DNA of 64,000 nt from Apiospora phragmitis. Its lineage: Eukaryota > Ascomycota > Sordariomycetes > Amphisphaeriales > Apiosporaceae. The DNA lies in assembly GCA_038363925.1 (NCBI GenBank), contig JAQQWL010000004.1, forward strand, positions 806,001-870,000, given 5' to 3'. The notes under the pieces were generated by a model, which made no database searches, was not told the DNA's origin, and worked only from the letters and a program-made list of their open reading frames with translations. The translations under genes and the position numbers were made by a program. This document shows, in pieces, positions 46,608 to 59,900 of this stretch (position 1 is its first letter; each line of letters starts with the position of its first letter).

Positions 46608-48087
46608 CTACCAGGGCATCTCAAAATCCGGGTCAACTACATCCCATTCGACGCCGAGGCCCCACCTAATCTGATTTGGCGCCACATCTGCCTCATCCCC
46701 AAAGGGATTCCGCCCGTCGTTGCAGAGGAAGTCCGACAATTCCTCCTCGACACTAACCACCCGGTCCACCACGGTCTGCTGCTTGAATCCGTTTCCGACG
46801 GTGATCGCCACCCTGGGCCTCTCTCCGGCGGGTCGTCCACGCCAGTCCAGCTTGTGGCGCATGTCACAAAGCAGACTCCGGTAGCTGCCAGCATCACCCA
46901 TGCACGTAATGAAACGTAGGTTGCTCAACTCCGCAGACCGTAAAGAGGGCGGCATGTCGGCAAGTAAGTTCATCAGGTCGTCTTGCCACAGGTAGAAACC
47001 GGTCAACACGAGGTGTTTAAGCTTCGGTCACGCCTCGACGGGCAGAGATCGCGCTGGAGGCAGATCTCGTCCAATGGAGAATTGTGAAAATGTGAAACAT
47101 CATGGTCCATGTTGGGGGTTAAGTCTGTAGTCAAGTGTACATATTCCAGATCCTTTCCTTCGCTCAAATTACGCCGCAAGCGCCCGTCGCTGCAGGGGGG
47201 TTTCTGCTGATACTGTTCTTGAGCGGCGAGAAGGGATAGGCCGATGCGACGAAATCCGGGCTTGCGGAGGAGGGCGACGAGATCCTGATACGCCTCGTAT
47301 GCTGGGTCGTTGAACATGGTGGGGTTCATGCCTGTACAGAGTCCATGCACGTCTACGACCAGCTCGACAACGCCGTTTTCCTGCTCGACCAGAGCGCGCA
47401 AGACGGTAGAGATCCCGCACCATTGCCTCCTCACGTACTCGACTCCCCACGGAGGTGGTATTGGAGGGGATGAACCCTGGTGCCGCTGGGTTGGCCAGCC
47501 ACGCGGAATCGGATAGGTAAAGCCATTTGGGAAACCACGGATCATGGGCGTCTCGTATAGAGGCTCATGTAGGAGCCCGTGAGCGGCAGGTGTGATTCTT
47601 CTCCTGCAGATTTTAAGATCTTCGTAGTAAGCATAGGATACCGTGAGGGGCAGTTGCGACTCTGATCTAAGGTTGGATTCGTTCTTGCCCTGGCGTCTTA
47701 GGAACCCTTCAAGGCTTTCCTCGCAACCCCGTACGAACCAACCAGGAGGCGAAATGTCATCGTCAGGGCTCGTGACTCGGTAAAGGTGGCGTCGTCCACC
47801 CAGATGTGCTCTATCCTCTGAACGTTCATTGCCGGGAAGACTGCATCGTCCCAGATGATTTCAGTTACCCCATTCCGCAAGGCTTCATGGTCTGCGATAG
47901 CGCGGAAAACGTTGATGTTTCTTGGATTGGCAGATAAGAAAACACGGGTGAGTTGCAGCGGCGTCTTGTGCTGAAAATAGGTGCTGACCAAGCGCAGATT
48001 CTGCCTGTCAGAAGTGGCCAAGTAAGACAGGATATGGGCGTGGACCTCCACGGGGAGATGTGCCAGTGGCGCATCGTCGCACGACAT
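46608..48087 (-). pseudogene. F-box protein gene, probably inactivated
   Basis: The N-terminal F-box is intact at 48087-47700 (LAHLPVEVHAHILSYL, then NGVTEIIWDDAVFPAM). A middle part lies at about 47630-47060, in pieces: RITPAAHGLLHEPLYETP, MIRGFPNGFTYPIPRGWP, and LVALLRKPGFRRIGLSLLA. The C-terminal part is at 47030-46608 (PKLKHLVLTGFYLWQDDL). Between the first and middle parts the frame is lost and a stretch seems missing. Between the middle and last parts there is both a frame change and a TGA at about 47030, where the context suggests TGG. Several independent lesions, one of them a G-to-A transition, and closeness to the RIP-affected block favour a true pseudogene. Confidence 0.65.
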
Positions 48088-48440
48088 GGTTTCCGCGGAC
48101 CTTGCTGAACAGCGCGCGCAGATGGAGGTTGGTTGAGGAAATGAGAGAGGTGCCGAAACCCAGACCCCGCTTGAACGTCCCTCGAGAATGCAGTCAGGTG
48201 AGAGTGATGTTCTTGTGCACGCAAGGGGTAGTTGCCCGGTAAGACTGTATCAGGTGCATTGAGTTGCAACAAAACGTGGGCGGTATGTTTGCTTCACCCA
48301 ATATGTGATGAAAAAACGTGTAAGGGACTACACCCACTTGATTTAGGCTCGGTGACTGAAAATCAACCACCTAGCTACGCTGTAAAGTTGGTGTGCCCGG
48401 AAAATCTTGGGTTTTGTTTTGGTAACCACAACATCTGAGG
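48088..48440. other. Transition from GC-balanced to AT-rich DNA
   Basis: The upstream flank of the degenerate F-box gene; base composition changes abruptly near 48440-48480. No gene supported. Confidence 0.5.
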
Positions 48441-48899
48441 AGGAGGCTATTACGTATGTCACCCTATAACCGACACCCTATTAAAATAGAACGCGGAAAT
48501 TGACCATTAACTTTAAATGGCTACTATTCCTTTAATTTTAAACTATAATATAATCGTTTTCGATTATAAATATAATAGATATCTTAGAATCTAAGTCTTT
48601 AATTTTAACTTAGTTTAGCTACTCTCTTATATATTATATATTTTTAATTAATGCGAATTTTAAATTCGAGTTAATTTATACCCTTCGCTTTTTTCGAGGC
48701 TTTATAAGCTTTAATTTCTCTTTTAAAGACTATATTTATAATTTCGTATTAATTAATAAATAATCCTTTTTATAATATCTTTTTTAATTTTTTTTAAATA
48801 ACTAGCGTTATATAATAAGGTTATTTTAACTTAATTAATAAAAGTATTAAACTTAACGCTTTAAATTAACACATTTTTTTAATATTAATTATAATATAT

Positions 48900-49710
48900 T
48901 ATTAGTTAAAGGAGTTTAAATAAGTGTGAAAGCTTTATTTTAATTAACTAAGACCTGTATTATTTTTTTTAGTCACTTTTAATTAGTGTTTTCGAATAAA
49001 AGAGGGCTAGTGAGTGGCTTAATAATATATACGAGCTAAGAACTATTACCACGCTAATTACCCTTAATATTTTAAACTAATAAAGTCTTTTTACGAGCTT
49101 TAATATAATATATAAAGAAGTTTTATTTATTAATAGAGGATAAATCCGTTAATAAAGTTAAGAAACCGATCTTCTTTTAATACTAAGCTTTTATAAAAGT
49201 AAAGACTTTAATATTGAGGGGTTAAAGAATATATAATAAATAAAGGGGTAAAAATAATAAATAAATGTTATTCTAGTAGTAAAGGGATATAAAATCGTTG
49301 GTTATATAACTGCTATACTTATCTAGAATAAATAAACGAGTATCCTTCGAATCGTTCGAGGCGGTTTCTAAGATAAAGATATTTTCGAGCTATTTAATGG
49401 CGATCTCGTTATTCGTCCAGCCTTTATTACTCGTATTAAACTTTTATCCTTAAAATTTATCGAGTTTTTAGGGAACTATTACTCTTAGACCGATTTATTT
49501 TTATAAATTATTAAAAGAGGGATACCCTTATTAAATACCGATATATATTTTAATATAATTATTTAATACTTTAAATTAAGCTGTTTTTATTAAATAAAAC
49601 GTAATTTGAACTATTTATTATAAAGCTATTACTTTTTTAACCTTTTAAAATACTATGCTTATTTATATTATACTTATTTTTAAGTTTAATAGCTTAAATT
49701 TAAAATATAT
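48900..49710 (-). mobile_element. Fot1/pogo-type transposase relic
   Basis: On the minus strand, with stops inside, the frame keeps the order of a Fot1/Pot2 DDE transposase: GWTNNEIAIK, then DTRLFILDKYSSYIT (matching the second catalytic aspartate in LILDGHGSH). NNIYLLFLPLYLLYIL and PLNIKVF follow (matching PPHSSHLLQPLDV), then YIKARKKTLL. The N-terminal DNA-binding half is missing; the homology ends at about 49.7 kb, where other repeat sequence begins. Ends and terminal repeats were not found. Confidence 0.75.
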
Positions 49711-50455
49711 GTTAGAACAGCTAGAACTAAAGCTGTCTATATTACTCTAAAAGGGGTGCTACGTGCCTACGCGTACGAACCCTTTTTTTATTTTATAAAG
49801 AGGGGTATACGATGCCCCTCGTAGCTAGTATTAAAGATAAATATAAATAATAGAATATAACGATTAAACCTTGATTAAAACCGGAAATTTATATATACAT
49901 ATAAGAGCTTATTTAATACTAATTAGTGGTTACCCGTAACGATTATAGATTAATAAAAGTAAAGAGACGGTTTTACGCCCTTACCGATATAAAGGCGACC
50001 GTGTTAAGGAGCCCCGAGAATTTCCGCCCGTTAGAAATTCGGAGGAAGAGCCGAACTGAATTAACCGTACGAGGAGGAACCTCTTTTCCCGAGTATATAT
50101 TATAAAGAGGAGACTAGGTTTCGAATTATACGCGAGATTAGTTAAGCTATATATAATTAAATATTTAAATAACTTTATTATATAATTTATAAAATAATAA
50201 TCTTTATTAAATAAAGTTAATCGCGGTCGGCGAATCGAGATTAAGCCTAAACGTATCGAACTTAGATAGACCGACGACCTTAGACCTCGAACCGTTTACG
50301 TATAAAGAAATATTTTAAAATATCGGAATTTTTTTAATAGTTTAAAAAAGAAACGTTAACCTCGCTTTTTAAGAATTTAAACTTTTAAAAATATTCTTTA
50401 AAAAAACTATACCCGAACTACTTATAACGTACTTTATATAATACTTTTTAAAATA
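49711..50455 (+). mobile_element. Possible 5' LTR and leader of the Ty1/copia element
   Basis: The sequence changes character near a TGTTAGAACAGC start, typical for an LTR beginning with TG, and keeps less mutated GC-richer patches. I could not find its partner, which would lie beyond the window, so this is only a suggestion based on position upstream of the copia gag. Confidence 0.25.
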
Positions 50456-50500
50456 CTAAGCCAGCTGACGGTGCTACGGTCACCTCATATAACGGCGACC
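50456..50500 (+). repeat. Left inverted repeat of the 1.9-kb element
   Basis: Pairs with 52336-52379. The inner 24 bases around CTACGGTCACC and AACGGCGACC differ at one C/T position. Confidence 0.75.
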
Positions 50501-52335
50501 CCTAAATTTAAATAACCCTTAATAGTACCACACATAAATTAGTATATAAACTAGTTAGCTTTTAATTTATAATTAATTAAATAATATTATCGTCTTTCTT
50601 TTCTTTTCCTCTTTTCGATAGGCCGTAAACTTAACGAGTTAGTATTATAACGCGCGATTTAAAATGTTATAAATAGCTCGTTAATAAAATAAGCCGCCGA
50701 AAAGCATAATATCCCTAAAATAACTTTGAAAGCTCGGATTTATAGCTAAAAAATTATAAAATAACGGAATAAGTCCTTCTAAACCTTAATAATAGCGGAA
50801 AAGTTTCAGATCGTGATTTAGTACCTTATATAGTATAATTTAAGCTATTTACCGGCGTACGTTATTTTTTAAATATTTACTTAAAAGATTTTTTAAATTA
50901 ACGGGATTAATATAATACTCGGTAAACACTAGGTTAAAAGATTTATTACTCGCTATTTATTTATTAGTACTACTTTTTTTAAAAGGATAAATTTCTTAAA
51001 ACTTAACGTAATTTCCGTAAAAAAAATTATCGAGTTTTTCGAACGGCTTAATAATCCTATTCTAAAATCGATCCCTCCGGAGTTTCGGTTTAATGTCGAT
51101 AAGATCGGTAACCAGCTCGGCTATAAAACGAATATAATAATTATTAAACTTATTAAAATAAAAAAAAATATTAATTATAAACTCCCTTAACCGAAAATAG
51201 GCTTCTACGGTCGAATATAATAACGCTTTAAGCCGAGCCTTGCCTCCTCTTATCATATTTAAAGGTTAATAAATCCAATAGTAATAATTTCCAGAAAAAA
51301 AGGACTCGCTAACGGATACCATAAAGAATTAAGTCTTTACAGCATCCCTTAAAAGCTAGACTAATAAGGAATTAGCCTTAATATAATTAAATAAAGTCTT
51401 TATCCCTTATATAAAGCCTAAAAACGAAAACTAATAATAACTTATTATCTTAAATAGTTATACTAACCATATAAACGAGGACTTTATTATAATATACTTA
51501 AAATATAAAATATAACTTCTCTTCCTTCCGGCACACTCGTTATACCTATTATAACCCTTAAATCTTAATCCCTTTAATATATTAAAAAATACTTACCACT
51601 AAAAAATAACCCTATACTATATAAAACTTAATAATATAAATATAAATAAAAAAGATTTCTTTTAATATTACGAATTAATTAAAAAGTTTACTATTTAACC
51701 ATATATAATAACTAACGGCTAAGCCATAACTAATATATTCCCTTATAATATTAATAAGCCCCTTAATAACTAAAACTAAAAAATAAAAAACTAAACAAAA
51801 ACAAAACTATCTAAACCTCCCCCCAACGTTTCTAATAAACAATTCTCCTCTATAACATTACTAATACTTATAACCAGCCGCTAAATTAAAAAGTTAGCGG
51901 ATACGCTTAATAATAATAATACTATTTTCAATAACACGACGCGCCGGGTTTTATTCCAAAAACTCTAAAAAAGTCTAAATACTTTGAACGGCCAAATCGG
52001 CCAACTAGAGTACGAGAAATTAGTTCTAAAAAGTAATCTAAAAAAAGAAAGAAGTAAAAAAAAAAAAGTAATACCTAACCTTAACTAGAAGTTTACGCGT
52101 ATACGAGATACTATAATAATTAAAAGGGAAATAAATAGCGTTATACCGGAACCCCAGGCTATTACTTCCTCCATCGTTAACGCCGAAAGCCGTTATAATT
52201 AAGTCTAACTCTAAATCTAAAATTAAAAGTGTTATAAAAGCGTTTCGGGATTAAAACGGTATTTTTAAGATTTTATATTAATTTTTAATTAAATTATTCA
52301 TATTATTATTATATAATATTATTATTAGTTTTTAA

Positions 52336-52379
52336 GGTCGCCGTTATATAAGGTGACCGTAGTATCGTTAGTTAGCTTA
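52336..52379 (-). repeat. Right inverted repeat of the 1.9-kb element
   Basis: Reverse complement of 50456-50500 except for transition differences. Confidence 0.75.
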
Positions 52380-52899
52380 TATATTAAAAATAAAAAGAAC
52401 TTTCTTTTAAAAAATATTTAATATAAAATTTAAAGAATAAATTAAATACTATTTCGATTAAGTTAACCGTATATTTTAAAAAGAGCTCTATTATTACCTC
52501 GAAAAAAACGGAATTAATATACCGATAAGCGGATCTTTTAAAAGCAAGCTCGTAAAATTAATACTACCGGCCGCTCTTATATACTAATAGGACCGACCGG
52601 TAGAACCGACTTCGAAAACCCGAAAAAAAGATGTTCTATACTCTTCCTTAAAATAGATAGTCGAATAACCGCCGCCTAAGCGAGAGACACCCGGTTTTTA
52701 TACGGAGTAATCGTTCGCGATACTACGGGACATTTTAGGCTCGACGTTTAACCCTAAATTTCTAAGTATTTAAACGTCGTAAGATATCGTCCTTTTTTTT
52801 TTTTTAACTCTAGTACCGCTGGACCAGACCGTATAATTATTTAGTCTAGTGTACGTTACGAAATATAATATCTTTTTAAGCCGAGCTATTTATAATAGT

Positions 52900-55800
52900 A
52901 AAATTAATTAAAATAAGGTCGTTACTTTTTTAAAGGTGTAAAGGAAGGAAAAGAATTATACCGGTAAGCTATACGACATTTTTTATAATAAAGTACGGAT
53001 ATTTATCGAAATATATTAACGGTTAGATATATTAAAAACTTAATATTATATAGTTTTTTTAAATATATTTTTCGGCCGTGCGGAAGTATTTTATTTTAAT
53101 TATATTAAACTTAAAAAGAAATAAAACGAGATATATTATTTAATAAATTTATATTTTAATATAATAATAAATTACGTATAATATTTTACGAATTAAATAA
53201 TAACTTTTTTTATATAAATAAAAAGTAAAAACGCCGAAAAATAACTTATCGAAGTTTTAGAAATCTTGCTAAATAAACTTTAATTCGTATAACGAGCCCT
53301 CGGAAAGGGATTTAAAGGAGAGATCGCTTTTTATACCTCCGTCATAAAAGCTTGTCGAGAAGTTCCGGAACTTTTACCAACCTTTATTTATTAAAAACTA
53401 ATATATAAAGCGTTATTTTTAAACCTTCGCGTATTATTAAATATAATAATAAATTAAAAGATTTCGGAACAATATTTAACGGAAGAATTATATTAAAACC
53501 CGGTTAAAAATACGTACTTAATTAATAAACGGTTTATAAATAATTATATAAAAGGAAACTAACTAGCTTATAATAACAGATTACTATATAATAGTTAATT
53601 ACTAGGATAGGAAAAGATTTAACGACCCGCTAATACTTTTCGATTAAAATTACCGTATAAAAACCGGAAGTTTAAACGAAAAACCTATCGAATTTATTAT
53701 AAATAAAGCTATTAATTAATAAATTACTTAATTAAAAAATAGTTTTAAATAAAGAATTAATATTTTTAAGCGTGCGATAATATTAAATAAGGCCTTTTTT
53801 TTAAAATAAGTACGAAACGTTTATTTAAGATTAAAAAAAGAATAAAAAAAAAATTAGAAAATAATAAAAGGAAGTACGAATACCTCGATTTAAAAAATAT
53901 ATAATAAAATATTATTTATTTAATAAATACCGCGTTTTATTACTGGTTTATTAACGAGGATATTTATTTAAAAATTATTATATAAACCGATTAATTTAAC
54001 CTTAATAACTTATATAACTAAACTTATTAAAAAGAGTTTTAAAATATCGGCGCCGCTTTATTTTTAATAATCGGAAAGTTTTAAATAAAGGTTTACGTAC
54101 GAAAAAACCTAGACGTATAAATCGATTAGATTTCGAAAAGCGTTAAAATTAAGTTTAAAAGCTTAAAACCTATTTCGTTAATTAAAATAATTAATATAAG
54201 GAACTTATTAAAAATAATAAAGTATTATATCTTAAATATTATAACTTTTTTTTAATTTTTATTATATAACGCCGACCGGCTTAAAGCGTATTATAATAAT
54301 ATTTTTAATTTTATTATACAAAAAAACGGCGAAATACTCTTTATAATTAAGAAATAAGGACACCCGTTCTTTAATACCGGCCGTATAAAAACGACGTTAT
54401 ATTTTATTAAAAAATAGTTTCGATACCTCTACTAACGTTTTAAACACTTTTATATAAAAAAGCTCTAAACTCTTTTAAAGAACGCCGGCTATAATAACGT
54501 CGACCCTGTTATTTTTAACGAGATCTAAAAGTTCTGCTCTTAATATTAAGTATACGATCCGGCATTATAAAGATTTAAATTCTCGTTATAAAATAAATAC
54601 GATTTTAATTACGAAATTATTATAAATATTATTTATATTAATAAATAGAACGTATTTTACGTAATTAATTCGAGTATATCCTTTTAAACGGTTATATTCC
54701 TATATTCGCTTAGTATACGAAATACTTAAAATACTTTCTATAAATACTAAATATACGTATATTAAGGACCCCTTAATTATATTTCGCACGATCCGGGTAT
54801 AAACTTTTAAAAAGAATTTTAAAATTACGTATAAATAATAAGAATTACTTATAAATAAATATTTATCGAAGCTTATTAAATAATAAATAAAATCGAATAA
54901 GTATACGTTTTATTACGTAAAGCTTTCGATATTTTATAAAAAAATCTTAGTTATTATATAAATACCGAGATAATATTTTAAATAATAATTAAAGCTTTAA
55001 ATAATACAGCTAACCCTGATAACCTAGTTCTTACTTTGCTCGTATTCGGAATATATCTTCGTATGGACGGGAACTTACCACCGTTACTAAAGATCTAAAT
55101 ACGAAAAGAAACCGTACGGAAAATAATAGAAATGCTTCAAAAAATACGTATAAATATCGATATCTACCGAGTTCTAAATACCCGGAATAAACTAGCTGTC
55201 CATAATATTTTAATACTCCCGCTCCGGAATAAAGTTTTAATCTAGCGGGGAAAAAAAGGATAAACCGGACTATATAAAATAACAGCTATTAAAAACCGTA
55301 CAATCCGGGTAAACACCTTAAACGGCTTAAAAGCTTTTCGAATAACTTAAATCAAGCCGTATTACCGGGAAGAGGCCGAAAAACCGCGTAACGAGCCGGA
55401 TATATAACCAGATCCGGAATAGCCGGCAGATACCCTAAATACCGAACCGATAGCCGAGGAAATTACGGTAGCTCTTATACGACGTAGCCGAAAACGACCT
55501 AAAAAATATTTACTCCGGAACGCTCGAGCTATTATATCCCTTACCTAAAAAGAATAAAAAAATTACGACCTAATAATTAAGCTCCGATAGGACGGGGTTA
55601 TTACCTCGTTTAAATACCCGTTCTAAAAGTCTAACGTAAAGGAGATTAATAATCTCGCCGTACGAAAAGTTTTCGAATTTATTCGATTCGATTTAAATAA
55701 ATATACCGGCCTGAAAATTTTTAAAACACGGCTTATATAAGAGATTAAAAGTAAAACTATAAAGCTATATAAAAATCTAGGCTCGTAATATAAAACTACG

Positions 55801-56819
55801 AAAATATAAAAAAAGAGGCTATTTTAACCTAGTTATTAATAATCTAGCGAATAAATTAAAAACTCCTTTTAGCCCTCGGACTAACCCTAATCCGAAACTT
55901 TAACATATAAAATAAACTACGCGATATTATATAGGCGTATATTTAATTACACGATAAGTTAAACCAACTAATCTATACACGTTTACTAATAAAGCTAAAG
56001 ACTTAATACCTCGAAAAAACATTACTTTAAATCGTATTACCCCTATACGGACTAATAGAATTAAAACTTTATTAATTTAAAACGTATTATAATTATTACG
56101 TATAAAATTTAAAAATAATTATATTAATATATAACGCCTATTTATTATTTATTACGGAAAGATTAGATACCTTCGATATTATAATAATATAAACCGATAA
56201 TACGTTTAGCTTCGTTATAGCCCCTTTTTTTAAAAAAAGAAGAAAAAAAGCTAGCAGAGAAACAATTCCGTATAAAGCTAAAAAATATCTTAACCGAAAA
56301 TACGCCGATCGAGTTTAATAAAAGCAAGATTTAATTAAAATCGTACGATATCCTTTTTAAATAAAAAGGATAGGTTAATTAATTAAAACTTATCGACTTT
56401 AAAATTATTAATAAAGACTAATAATATATCTCTTAGCATATAAAAAGAATATATTTAATATCCATTTATTAACCGGAGGCAGCGTACGACCTGTCTACCG
56501 CCGCTTAAGTATAGACCTTAAAGGATAAGGATATCGAGAGCCTAAATATACGAATTAATTAGTAAATCTAGAATCCGATACGCGGCCTAAGATATATCCC
56601 GCTTAATCTTCACCGTATAAAAATATATATCTTTACTAACGGTTCTTTCGTAAATAATAAGGATTTAATATCCTAGTTCGGATACTTAATTATTTTAAAC
56701 TAAAAGCTTAGCCGTACGAGAGATTAATTCGAAATTTAAAGTAATATTATTTATTAGAGCTCGACGAAATATAAAAGAATTACTTAAAGCGTATTAATTA
56801 ACGAATTATACGGCATAAT
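52900..56819 (+). mobile_element. Ty1/copia retrotransposon relic, gag to first half of RNase H
   Basis: Plus-strand polyprotein with many stops. Gag-like residues are near 52950-53350 (KLYDIFYNKVRIFI, then RALGKGFKGEIAFYTSVIKA and CREVPELLPTFI). The integrase end is near 55000 (NTANPDNLVLTLLVFGIY, then RVLNTRNKLAVHNIL). Reverse transcriptase residues are near 56180 (TDNTFSFVI). RNase H runs at about 56480-56819 (RGLRYIPLNLHRIKIYVF, NNKDLTSQLGYLI, SVLINELYGI). The chromovirus interrupts it exactly after ELYGI, and the frame resumes at 63688. The element is completely inactive. Confidence 0.85.
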
Positions 56820-56989
56820 TATAACAGGACAGAGGAAGTATCCGTGCGTCTTATAGCTCCCGGGCCCCTCTCCTTCTAGTTTTTTTATAATATCTTATAT
56901 TCCCGTAGAGAATATATACGGGATAAGGGTTAGTTTTATTTTATTATATTTATATATTATTAATACCTAGGGATCGATATACTTTTATA
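56820..56989 (+). repeat. 5' LTR of the chromovirus
   Basis: 170 bases from TATAACAGGA to CTTTTATA (probably TG...CA before RIP). Aligns end to end with 63513-63682, sharing CTCCCGGGCC, ATTCCCGTA and TACCTAGGGATCGAT. Confidence 0.92.
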
Positions 56990-59900
56990 ATTTTAACGCT
57001 TTTATAACACGACTTACTTATTAGTAATATCGATTTTGAAAAGAAAAGGAGAACTTTTATAGCCCTTAATCCTCCGAATACGACCGTTAAAGATGGCGAA
57101 AACGAAGGATTAACGAATCCCCTTCTTAAAAAGAGAAAAGAAAAAGAAGTAGGAGTAGCTACGGATATTATTAATAATCCCTTATTTATTATTAAGCCCG
57201 ACGCTCCCCCCGATATACCTTTAAAAGTATATTTTCGAAAAGAGCTCGATTAATTAAAGCTTAAACGGTCGTTGTTTAAAAAACGCTTTAAAAAGGTTAA
57301 GAAATAAGCTTTTTAATAAAAAAATAAGGATATAAAAGACTTTCTATCCTTTTTAAACCTATTAGGTGGCGAGGCCGATACCCCTTCAAAATCGGAGGGG
57401 TATAACTTAAACTTTACTAATAATTTATTTTTAAATAACGATATTAACGGAACTTTATTAATTAACGATCTCGATTTAAACTTTAATAAATTAATTAAAT
57501 TTTAATATAATTAATTTAATTTAATTTTTATTAAGGTATAATAAGAAAGCTAGGTTAAAAAGTTACGAATAATTTATAAAATTATTTTAAAATATTATCG
57601 TAACGCTTACGCTAAGATTTTATACGTATATAACTAAATAATTTAAGAAATAAAATAATAATTTTGCTTAAAAAAATAATACGCCTCCGAATACGAATTA
57701 AAATAATTAAAATATTATTAAATAACCTTTTTAAAATAAACGCGGGCAGTTATTTAAAGCTTTATTAACGAGGCCGTTATAATTAATTCTTAATTAAAAG
57801 AGGCGTATTAACTTTTAAATTAGGATCCGCGATAGTTTTACGAATACCTAGCCTTGTTAAAGAGCTAGGTCCGCCCGCGCTCCGACCGGGAACGTATATA
57901 TTACTTTTTCGGTAAACTTTTTTAATTTTTACGTTACGATATTATAAATTATTATAATAATATTCCGAAATAACGGAATAATATAATCGATTTAATAAAA
58001 AAAAAGTAAAAGATTTTATTAAAATCGATAAAAAAAAAGAATATAAAAAGCTAAATAATAATAACGCCTATTAAAGGCCCGCGAAGCTACGCTAGTTTAA
58101 TTAATCCGGAGCCTAGGGATTCTAAGCGTAAAAAGCAGGGCCCGCCGAATTATAAAAAAAAACAGGACGTATCTACCCTACCGTTTTATTTTAAGAACGC
58201 GTAAGCCGGATCGGTACGGAACGGTACCGTGGGCTACTTAAATTTAAATTATATTACTTATTATTAATATAATAAGAAAAGATATTATATTAATAAATAT
58301 TTTATTAAAGATTAAATATTAATATAACGAATTTCGAAAAATAAAAAAAGGTTTTAAATAAAGATATACCTTTTTTAAATAAAAATCCTTTTATAAAGGT
58401 ATTTAAAACCTTATAAGCCCTTATTATAATTATTACTCTTTTATTATATATAATATTAATCTTTATTTATTTTAATTTAAATATATATTTTAAAATAAAT
58501 ATAATTAATTATATTTTTATTTTATAAATTAAATTATTTTAAACCTTTTTATAAATAAAATTTATTAATTTTATTAATAATTTATATATTTTTATTTATA
58601 ATATTTATTAAATAAAATTTAATTTCATTAATTTCCGAAGGGTTATAAAATAAATCCGACGTTTTTATATTATTATTAACCGGGATTTTTATTATAAAAA
58701 TACCCCGGTCTTATTATTTTATAAAGTTATATAAGAATTAAAATTAATTATTAACGCGGGAAAAAACCGTTAATAATTCTTTATTAATATAATTAAAGTT
58801 TAATTTATAAACCCTCGCCCTTTTTACCGCGCTTATAAAAGTAATACCTTTTATTATATTATTATATCTCCGCGAAAAGCGGTATAAAAAGAAAGAAAGA
58901 CGCCCGGAGAAAGGGTCTTACCTTTTATCCCTAGCTATATCTAATACCTAACTGCCTTCTTCGAGACCGAAAAATATAATATTTTCCCGTCGGACCGAGT
59001 AGCTAGCTATATTATTAATTTCGAACCCGGAACGGAGCCCCTTTACCGACTTATCTACTCCTTATCGTATTCCGAACTTCAAATATTACGAGAATAGTTA
59101 GATAAAATAAAGAAAAAGGGAAGATCCGAAAATTATAAAGTTTAATAGGGGCCCCTATCTTTTTCGTTTAAAAAAAAACGGAATCTTACGCCTTTATATT
59201 AACTATAAAGAATTAAATAGCGTTATTATTAAAAACCGGTATACTTTATTTTTTATTTTAAAATTATTAAATAAAATCTCTTAATTTATAATTTGTTTTA
59301 AAATTAACCTTAAAGATACGTATTACCGTATCCGTATTAAGCGTAAAAATAAATAAAAAACGGCGTTTTAAACTTAATACGGCTATTTTAAGTTTTTAAT
59401 AATAATAATAAGCTTTATTAATACCCCGGTTATTTTTTAATATTATATTTTATAATATTTAAAAAATTTAATAAATATTTATTATATAATATATATTAAT
59501 AATATTTTAATTTATTTTTTAAATAAAAAAACTTAAATAAAATATTTATAATAAATAATTAAAAAACTTTTAAAAATTAATTTATATATAAAACTATTTA
59601 AATATTAATTTTTTTAAAAGTTTTTAAAATTTTTAAAATATTATATTTTTATAAAAAAGGTATTTATAAATTTTTTAAAAATTAATATAATTAAGAACTA
59701 ATTAACGCTAACGTTCGTTTATAACCTTTAAATCTTTTTAAAATTTTATAACTTTTATTATCGCTTTATAAAAAAATATTCCGAAATCGTTACCTTATTA
59801 ATAAAATTATTTAAAAATAACGAAACCGAATAAAAAATAAGAGCGTTTTACCTAAATAACCCTATTAAAATAGCTTTTATACTCTTAAAATAAACCTTTT

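Larger units (their letters stand above)
50456..52379. mobile_element. 1.9-kb element bounded by inverted repeats of about 45 bp, unclassified
   Basis: The left end at 50456-50500 (TAAGCCAGCTGACGG onward, through CGGTCACC and AACGGCGACC) matches the reverse complement of 52336-52379. In the outer 23 bases the two differ only by C/T or G/A transitions, as RIP would produce. The interior is AT-rich with broken frames, mostly on the minus strand, including a Cys-bearing stretch near 51500-51540. I could not assign it to a transposase family. Target duplication not determined. Confidence 0.65.
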
